Source: Zoogloea oryzae (lineage in GTDB: Bacteria; Pseudomonadota; Gammaproteobacteria; Burkholderiales; Rhodocyclaceae). From it: a DNA stretch of 64,000 bases. The notes beneath the pieces were generated by a model. The model saw only the letters and a program-made list of their open reading frames with translations, searched no databases and was not told the origin of the DNA. How positions within the stretch are numbered: position 1 is the first letter of the stretch; the number at the start of each line of letters is the position of its first letter. Of this stretch, positions 58,438-64,000 are shown piece after piece. The stretch lies in the NCBI RefSeq assembly GCF_030161255.1, contig NZ_BSPX01000011.1:1-64000 (forward strand), in the 5' to 3' direction. A program made the translations under genes and the position numbers.

Positions 58438-60360
58438 ATGAATCACTCCAGCCAGGCCCTGGCTGCACGCCTCGTTCGCCTGCTGCTGCTCTGTCTGGCC
58501 ATTGCCGGATATCTCGCCGCATCGGTGGCCAGCGCCGCCCGCAACGAAACCGACTGGGACGGCGATCCGGTGACGCGTTTCCGGGCCAGCCTCAGTCAGG
58601 CCGAGCTCATGTGGCTGGATGCCCACCCCGAACTGCGGGTCGGCAACGGGCCCGACCACCAACCCTTCTATTCATGGCGCGACAAGCGCTACACCGGCCC
58701 CAGCGCCGACTACCTCGAGCTCCTCAGCCGGCGCACCGGGCTGCGCTTCACGTTCACCCGTTACGACGACTTCCCCAGCGCGCTGCAGGCCCTGGAGCAC
58801 GGCAAGGTGGATATCATCCCCACCCTCACCCCCACCGAATCGCGTCGGCGCAAGTTCCTGTTCACCGGCGGCTACCTGCACTCCCCGCCCATCATCGTCA
58901 CCCGCAGCGGTAACGGCGCGGTCGCCCTGCCGGGCAACCTGGAAGGCATCCGGATCGCCATCGAAAAAGGGCATGCATCCCTCGACGTCCTGACGCGCAG
59001 CCGCCCCAAGGCCATCTTCGTCGAAACCGCCACCTCGGCCGACGCCCTGCGTGCCGTCTCCAATGGCGACGCTGACGCCTACGTGGGCATGCTGGCGGTC
59101 GCCCATTTCTACATCGAGCAGCTCGGGCTGGCCAACCTGCAGGTGCGCCAGCGCTTCGACGCCGACCTCTCGGCGCTGGCCGTCGCGGTGAGCAACACCC
59201 AGCCGACGCTGATGGGCATCCTGCAAAAGGCAATGCGTTTCATCAGCGAGGAAGAGGGCAAGGCGCTGGTGCGCCGCTACCTGCCCCCGGGCGACGGCAT
59301 TCCCGGCGTGTCCTTCCAGCTCACCGCGGCCGAACAGGCCTGGCTGCTCGGCCACGGGCCGGTGCGGATGGGCTACGACCAGGCCTTCTATCCCCTCAGC
59401 TACACCAACCGCCACCATCAGGCCGAGGGCTACTCCATCGAGCTGTTCCGGCTCCTGCGCGACAAGGCCGGACTCACCGTCAACGAGACCGCCGGCCCGT
59501 GGTCATCGGTGCTCAAGAGGGCTTTCGGCGGCGACGTGGACGTGCTGGTGGCCGTCGCCAACACCCCCGAACGCCGCGAGCACCTGCACTTCATCGGCCC
59601 CTATCTGTCATCCCCCACCGCCATCGTCACCCGCAGCAACTTCCAGCAGGTGTGGGATCTGGCCAGCTTCACCGGGCGCAAGCTGGCCCTGCTGAAGGAT
59701 CACTTCCTGATCAACCGCATCCGCAGCGCCTATCCCAGCATCCAGTTGATCGAGGTGACCACCCAGGAGGAAGCCCTCAGCCTGGTGGCCGCCGGCTCGG
59801 CCGACGTGGCCATCGGCAACCTCCACGCGGTCAATCGGCTCATCCAGTCGCGCTTTCTCGGCACCCTCTACATCGCCGGCCACGTGCCCGACGGCGACAG
59901 CGAGCTGTACTTCGGCGTCACCAAAGACGCCCCCGAGCTCGCCGCCATCCTGCGCCGGGCGCTCGAGTCGGTCACGCCCACCGACATCGCCACCGCCAAG
60001 AACCGCTGGCTCGACACGGTGTACAACCCCGGCCAGCCAAGCACACCGATCACCACCATCCAGCCGCTGCACCTGTGGCTCGGCCTCGCCCTTGCGGCCG
60101 GCTGCCTCCTCCTGGGGTTCGGGCTGACCCGCGAGCGCCTCGCCCGCCGCGAGACCGACGCGCGCCTGACTGCGCTCACCCGCGCCCTCGCCCCCCTCAA
60201 CCAGAACCTCGGCCGCGATGCCGCCGCCCTGCAGCGGGCGCTGATGGACGACGACCCCGCCCTCGCCATCGACCTCGCCGGGCTCATCCAGACCACCCAG
60301 CACGGGCTCGAAGCCGCGCTTCGCGACGCCGTAAACGGCAAACCGCCGGCGGACACCTGA
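58438..60360 (+). CDS. Double solute-binding (SBP_bac_3) membrane protein without a kinase domain
   Basis: 640 aa. Signal or TM anchor (about 12-34), two periplasmic SBP_bac_3 Venus-flytrap domains (about 55-285, HPELRVGNGPDHQPFY; and about 300-530, GPVRMGYDQAFYPLSY), TM helix about 543-563, then a short cytoplasmic helix tail to 640 with no HisKA, HATPase, GGDEF or EAL. The architecture equals the sensory half of EvgS/BvgS. Perhaps a truncated or split sensor, or a periplasmic scavenging component. No stop codon or frameshift scar is visible after the TM segment. Confidence 0.85.
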   Translation: MNHSSQALAARLVRLLLLCLAIAGYLAASVASAARNETDWDGDPVTRFRASLSQAELMWLDAHPELRVGNGPDHQPFYSWRDKRYTGPSADYLELLSRRTGLRFTFTRYDDFPSALQALEHGKVDIIPTLTPTESRRRKFLFTGGYLHSPPIIVTRSGNGAVALPGNLEGIRIAIEKGHASLDVLTRSRPKAIFVETATSADALRAVSNGDADAYVGMLAVAHFYIEQLGLANLQVRQRFDADLSALAVAVSNTQPTLMGILQKAMRFISEEEGKALVRRYLPPGDGIPGVSFQLTAAEQAWLLGHGPVRMGYDQAFYPLSYTNRHHQAEGYSIELFRLLRDKAGLTVNETAGPWSSVLKRAFGGDVDVLVAVANTPERREHLHFIGPYLSSPTAIVTRSNFQQVWDLASFTGRKLALLKDHFLINRIRSAYPSIQLIEVTTQEEALSLVAAGSADVAIGNLHAVNRLIQSRFLGTLYIAGHVPDGDSELYFGVTKDAPELAAILRRALESVTPTDIATAKNRWLDTVYNPGQPSTPITTIQPLHLWLGLALAAGCLLLGFGLTRERLARRETDARLTALTRALAPLNQNLGRDAAALQRALMDDDPALAIDLAGLIQTTQHGLEAALRDAVNGKPPADT

Positions 60361-60393
60361 CAGGCATCCGCCGGCGGCCTGGCTGACACGCCG

Positions 60394-61251
60394 CTACAGC
60401 GTCCGCGCCTGGAAGGTGTTGCAGGCGTTCAGCTGACCCGACTCCATCCCGCGCCGGAACCACCGCACCCGCTGCTCCGCCGAGCCGTGGGTGAAACTAT
60501 CGGGCACCGCATAGCCCTGGGCCTGCTTCTGCAGGCTGTCATCGCCGATCGCCGTGGCGGCACGCAGCGCCTCGTCCACGTCGCCGGCTTCGAGGATGCC
60601 CCGGGCCGCGTCGGCGTTCTTCGCCCACACCCCGGCCAGGCAGTCGGCCTGCAGCTCGAGCCGCACCGACAGCGCATTGGCTTCCCGCTCGCTGGCGCGC
60701 TCCCGCGCGGCCTGCACCTTCTCCGAAATCCCCAGCAGGTTCTGCACGTGGTGGCCCACCTCATGGGCGATCACGTAGGCCTGGGCAAAGTCGCCCGGCG
60801 CCTTGAAGCGGGTCTTCAGCTCCTGGTAGAAGGCCAGGTCGATGTACACCTTGCGGTCGGCCGGGCAATAGAACGGCCCCATCGCCGCCTGCCCCACCCC
60901 GCAGGCTGTGCGGGTGGCGCCGGTGAACAGCACCAGCGTCGGCTCGACGTATTCCTTTCCGCCGGCGCGGAAAAGCTGGGTCCAGGTGTCTTCGGTCTCG
61001 GCCAGCACGTGGCGGATGAACACCGTCTCCGCATCATTGGCCGGCGGCCCCGCGGGGCGCGACGCGCTGGGCGCCGGTGCCTGCACCGCCTGGTTCAGCA
61101 CGACGCTCGGATCGACCCCGAAATACATCGCCACCAGCGCCAGCACGATCGTGCCCAGGCCGATCCCCCGCCCGCCGATGGGCAGACCGCCGCCACCTCC
61201 GCCGCGCCGGTCCTCGACGTTGCTACTCTCCCGGCTGTTGTCGAAACGCAT
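60394..61251 (-). CDS. Neutral zinc metallopeptidase (YpfJ-like)
   Basis: 285 aa. Gly-rich N-terminus (RRGGGGGGLPIGGRG), one TM helix (about 30-45), then the YpfJ/zinc-metallopeptidase core with IDLAFYQELKTRF, HEVGHHVQNLLGI (zinc HExxH) and LQADCLAGVWAKNA (third Glu region), FTHGSAEQRVRWFRRGMESG. Function of the family unknown; conserved in Gram-negatives. Confidence 0.9.
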   Translation of the reverse strand: MRFDNSRESSNVEDRRGGGGGGLPIGGRGIGLGTIVLALVAMYFGVDPSVVLNQAVQAPAPSASRPAGPPANDAETVFIRHVLAETEDTWTQLFRAGGKEYVEPTLVLFTGATRTACGVGQAAMGPFYCPADRKVYIDLAFYQELKTRFKAPGDFAQAYVIAHEVGHHVQNLLGISEKVQAARERASEREANALSVRLELQADCLAGVWAKNADAARGILEAGDVDEALRAATAIGDDSLQKQAQGYAVPDSFTHGSAEQRVRWFRRGMESGQLNACNTFQARTL

Positions 61252-61659
61252 CGATGTTCCTTTTTGGATGAGGGGTCAACAATAATCGGGGCGCCACCCC
61301 GGCGCGAGGAAGCCCGCCACCCGCGCCCTTTCCGACACACAAAGTCACGCATCCGATGACAGGCTGCCGCGCAGCAGCGCCGCCTCGGGCCGGTTGATTT
61401 TTTTGCGTCGCAACATTTTCCTTGTGTCGCCTTGCCATTATCGCTATAGTGCTCGGTCCGGTGCAAAGCGGTTCGCACCGAGTCACATCGTCCCTGACCT
61501 TCTATATCTCCCGTATTCGACGAGAGGTTGTCCTGATCGGTTAGTGCCGATATGCCAGTCAGGCAGCCTTATTGTTGCGCGCACATCCTGCGCCGCGACG
61601 CGTTGCCGTTTTTTCTTCGCGGGCACCGCATCCGCAGTACAAAGATAAAGGAAGCGAAC
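61252..61659. other. Divergent intergenic region with the helicase promoter and leader
   Basis: 408 bases between the metallopeptidase and helicase starts. The left part is GC rich with no clear signal; the right part is AT-rich (ATTTTTTTGCG, TTATCGCTATAGTG) and holds a good sigma-70 promoter, so the helicase mRNA has a leader of about 200 bases. No cold-shock box can be recognised for certain. Confidence 0.6.
61422..61450 (+). promoter_or_regulatory. Sigma-70-type promoter of the DEAD-box helicase gene
   Basis: TTGTGT (61422-61427) and TATAGT (61445-61450) are 17 bases apart; the -10 matches TATAAT in five of six. The start site would be near 61457, giving about a 200-base 5' leader. Confidence 0.6.
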
Positions 61660-63225
61660 ATGGATTTCGCCAGCCTCGGCCTGTCCGAGAACATTGTCAA
61701 AGCCGTCAACGAAGCCGGCTATACCGACCCCACCTCCGTTCAGCAAGCCGCCATCCCTGCCGCTCTCGCCGGCAAGGATCTCGTCGTCTCCAGCCAGACC
61801 GGCTCCGGCAAGACGGCCGCCTTCATGCTGCCCTCCCTCGAGCGTCTGACCACCGAGCCGACCATCAAGGCCCGCGGCCCCCGCGTGCTGGTGCTCACCC
61901 CGACCCGCGAACTGGCCGTGCAGGTCACCGAAGCCACCAAGCGCTACGGCAAGAACCTGCGCTACGCCAAGGCCGTCAGCGTCGTCGGCGGCATGCCCTA
62001 CCCGGTGCAGAACAAGCTGCTGTCCAGCCCCTATGAGATCCTCGTGGCCACCCCCGGCCGCCTGATGGACCAGATGAACAGCGGCCGCATCGACTTCGCC
62101 CGCCTCGAGATCCTGATCCTCGACGAAGCCGACCGCATGCTCGACATGGGCTTCGTGGACGACATCGAGGCCATCTGCGCCAAGCTGCCCGCCAGCCGCC
62201 AGACCCTGTTCTTCTCCGCCACCCTCGACGGTCAGGTCGCCCGCATGATGCAGCGCCTGCTGAAGGATCCCGAGCGCATCGAGATCGATTCCGCCCAGAC
62301 CCGCCACGAGAACATCGAACAGCGCCTGATGGTCGCCGATGACATCGGCCACAAGAACCGCCTGCTCGACGGCCTGCTGCGCGATGTCGGCGTGGATCAG
62401 GCCATCGTGTTCACCGCCACCAAGCGTGACGCCGACGCCCTGACCCTCAACCTCGAGTCCATGGGTCACTCGGTTGCCGCCCTGCACGGCGACATGAACC
62501 AGCGCATGCGCACCCGCACCCTGGATCAACTCCGTCGCGGCCACCTGCGCGTGCTGATCGCCACCGACGTTGCCGCCCGCGGCATCGACGTGCGCACCAT
62601 CAGCCACGTGATCAACTACGACCTGCCCAAGGTTGCCGCCGACTACGTCCACCGCATCGGCCGCACCGGCCGCGGCGGCTCCAGCGGCATCGCCATCAGC
62701 CTGGCCGAGCGCCGTGACGTGCGCCTGCTGCGCGCCATCGAACGCTACACCCGCCAGCCGCTGGCCGTGCACACCCTGCCGGGCCTCGAGCCGCGCAGCA
62801 CCATGCCCGCCGACGACCGCCGCCCCGGCGGCCCCCGTCGCGAAGGCGGCCGCAGCTTCGGCAACGCACCGCGTTTCGGCGACAAGCGTCCGTCCGCCGG
62901 CCACGGTGGCGCCCGTTTCGGCGACAAGCCCGCCGGCGGTTTCGGCGGTGGCCGTTTCGATCGCAACGAGCGTCGTGACGACACCCGTGGCGACAGCCGT
63001 CCGGCCAGCCCGTGGGCCGGCCGCAGCGAAGGCACCCGTGATTTCGGCGACAACCGTCGCACCGAATTCGCCGACCGTCCGCGTCACCCGGAACATCGCA
63101 CCGAGTTCCCCCATGTTGCCAAGCGCAGCTCGACCCACCACAACGCCGGCAGCGGCTTTGGCGGTGGCCGCAGCGGCGACGGCGGCAAGCCGCGTGCCGG
63201 CCGCACCTTCAACCGCGACCGCTAA
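61660..63225 (+). CDS. DEAD-box ATP-dependent RNA helicase (RhlE-like)
   Basis: 521 aa from ATG 61660 (AAGGAAG nearby). Q motif FASLGLSENIVKAVNEAGYTDPTSVQQAAIP, motif I SQTGSGKTAA, DEAD ILDEADRML, SAT FFSATLDG, HRIGRTGR. The C-terminal 150 residues are a low-complexity Arg/Gly/Phe/Asp tail (RPGGPRREGGRSFGN, GGFGGGRFDRNERRDD), typical of RNA-binding tails. RNA remodelling in ribosome assembly or cold response. Confidence 0.93.
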   Translation: MDFASLGLSENIVKAVNEAGYTDPTSVQQAAIPAALAGKDLVVSSQTGSGKTAAFMLPSLERLTTEPTIKARGPRVLVLTPTRELAVQVTEATKRYGKNLRYAKAVSVVGGMPYPVQNKLLSSPYEILVATPGRLMDQMNSGRIDFARLEILILDEADRMLDMGFVDDIEAICAKLPASRQTLFFSATLDGQVARMMQRLLKDPERIEIDSAQTRHENIEQRLMVADDIGHKNRLLDGLLRDVGVDQAIVFTATKRDADALTLNLESMGHSVAALHGDMNQRMRTRTLDQLRRGHLRVLIATDVAARGIDVRTISHVINYDLPKVAADYVHRIGRTGRGGSSGIAISLAERRDVRLLRAIERYTRQPLAVHTLPGLEPRSTMPADDRRPGGPRREGGRSFGNAPRFGDKRPSAGHGGARFGDKPAGGFGGGRFDRNERRDDTRGDSRPASPWAGRSEGTRDFGDNRRTEFADRPRHPEHRTEFPHVAKRSSTHHNAGSGFGGGRSGDGGKPRAGRTFNRDR

Positions 63226-63254
63226 GTCGCGGCGGTAGCTGCAAGCCAGATCAA

Positions 63255-63281
63255 GGGACGTCCTCGGACGTCCCTTTTTTT
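63255..63281 (+). terminator. Intrinsic terminator of the helicase gene
   Basis: Perfect 9-bp stem GGGACGTCC (63255-63263) / GGACGTCCC (63266-63274) with a 2-base loop and seven Ts. Because GGGACGTCC is itself near-palindromic, a strong hairpin forms. Confidence 0.85.
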
Positions 63282-63434
63282 CGTTCAAGCGCCCGCCCGC
63301 CAAGCGCGGGAAAGCCGTGAAAAAACCCCTCTTCTCCCGGGGTTGATTCCCCCCGCCCCGCCTATGATGAAAGTACGCATCCGAAGGCGCGGACATCCGT
63401 GCCTGTCCGCGCTCACACCAAAGGGGGAACAACC

Positions 63435-63863
63435 ATGAAAATCACCAGTCCTGTCGTCGGCGAAATGGAAGTCTCGGCCGACCGCGTCATCGACTTTCCG
63501 GCCGGCCTGCCGGGCTTCGAGAACTGCCGCCAGTTCACCCTGGTGCATACCGCCGACACCGATGCGCCCAAGCTGTTCGTGCTCCAGTGCCTGGACGATC
63601 CCCAGGTCGCCTTCACCGTCACCACGCCGGACATCCTCGGCCTCAACTACGAATTCACCCTCGGCGATGACGAGGTCGCCGCCCTTCAGCTGGGCAGCGC
63701 CGACGACGCCAGCGTGCTGCTGATCGTCAGCCGCGGCGAAGGCGCCTCGCCGGTGCGCGCCAACGTGATGGCTCCGCTGGTGCTCAACACCGCCACCCGT
63801 CGTGGCCTGCAGAAGATCATCGGCAAGGTGGACGCCAGCGTCACCCTCAAGGCCATCGGCTGA
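63435..63863 (+). CDS. fliW: Flagellar assembly factor FliW
   Basis: 142 aa from ATG 63435, which has AAGGGGGA upstream; the in-frame start at 63399 adds a non-conserved leader. Shows DRVIDFPAGLPGFENCRQFTLV, FVLQCLDDPQVAFTVTTPDI and VMAPLVLNTATRRGLQKII, the FliW pattern. FliW binds flagellin and counteracts CsrA. No csrA or fliC is in the window. Confidence 0.88.
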   Translation: MKITSPVVGEMEVSADRVIDFPAGLPGFENCRQFTLVHTADTDAPKLFVLQCLDDPQVAFTVTTPDILGLNYEFTLGDDEVAALQLGSADDASVLLIVSRGEGASPVRANVMAPLVLNTATRRGLQKIIGKVDASVTLKAIG

Positions 63864-63887
63864 TCCCGCCGCCAGCTGATGTGACAA

Positions 63888-63911
63888 GGGCGCCACCAGG
63901 GCGCCCTTTTT
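63888..63911 (+). terminator. Intrinsic terminator after fliW
   Basis: Perfect 7-bp stem GGGCGCC (63888-63894) / GGCGCCC (63900-63906), 5-base loop, TTTTT. It lies between fliW and the convergent partial gene. Confidence 0.85.
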
Positions 63912-63929
63912 CGTTGCGGCCAGCCGCGC

Positions 63930-64000
63930 TCAGTAGAGCAGGAAGGGCCGCCGGGTTTCGTCCCATTCGCGCTCGTCGGCCAGGGCCAGGGCGTCGAGAT
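63930..64000 (-). CDS. Partial CDS, C-terminal end only (unrecognised)
   Basis: Minus-strand frame ending at TGA (63930-63932) with residues LDALALADEREWDETRRPFLLY, protein-like and convergent with fliW. Too short to assign a family; the start is beyond the window. Confidence 0.5.
   Translation of the reverse strand, partial: LDALALADEREWDETRRPFLLY

Noticed and set aside
1..64000. Insertion sequences, prophage, tRNA or rRNA genes
   Set aside because: No transposase, integrase, tRNA cloverleaf or rRNA segment could be recognised; only REP-type repeats are visible.

Overview
The window is about 64 kb of very GC-rich, densely packed bacterial DNA. The gene content fits a betaproteobacterium of the Rhodocyclales (Azoarcus/Thauera/Aromatoleum-like). 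The support is a PhaM-type polyhydroxyalkanoate granule protein, a fused cobalamin mutase (IcmF), a liv-type ABC transporter combined with two acyl-CoA-ligase-like genes, many FLAAASHDLRQP and PAS hybrid kinases, and GTAG-type REP palindromes. The assignment is an inference from gene content; no rRNA or tRNA is visible.

Layout. 1-6567: the end of a TolC-type protein, then an HME-RND metal efflux pump (adaptor, CzcA-like permease) with its OmpR/TctE two-component pair. 6610-10578: a small membrane protein, a PAS histidine kinase, a receiver-only regulator and a GAF/HD-GYP protein. 10571-22229: one long co-directional, mostly overlapping cluster for an MSHA/type IV pilus-like machine: STAS+MshEN+ATPase, GspF, five prepilin-like proteins (the last carrying DNRLRE-LamG-DNRLRE), PilM, PilN, PilO, PilP-like and a secretin. 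22236-24266 (minus): FeoB behind a Fur-like box. 24431-30102: LuxR-type regulator divergent from a TonB receptor, an ABC_sub_bind periplasmic protein and a hybrid kinase. 30170-32876: PhaM, AEC transporter, PaaK-like protein. 33674-41473 (minus): acyl-CoA synthetase, livG, livH, a small heptad-repeat ORF, livM, livK and livF, interrupted by REP elements. 41650-47073: class D beta-lactamase, secreted small proteins, a HExxH protein, DUF2167 protein, M50 protease, two lipoproteins. 47152-51631: icmF and a divergent AraC-type regulator. 51661-56524: PAS-GGDEF-EAL protein, hybrid kinase, OmpR regulator with overlapping ends. 56591-64000: di-heme peroxidase, VOC protein, a kinase-less EvgS-like double solute-binding sensor, zinc metallopeptidase, RhlE-like helicase, FliW, and the tail of one more gene.

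The strongest candidate for an undescribed system is 6886-22229. A two-component pair and an HD-GYP protein (candidate c-di-GMP phosphodiesterase) run directly into a pilus/secretion ATPase that carries tandem MshEN-type c-di-GMP-binding motifs and, unusually, an N-terminal STAS domain. The machine has no retraction ATPase or prepilin peptidase here and would display a large DNRLRE/LamG pseudopilin that lacks the Glu5 residue, a hallmark of tip (GspK-like) subunits. A second unusual element is a roughly 210-bp array of 21-bp units between livH and livM that encodes a heptad-repeat protein behind a good ribosome binding site.
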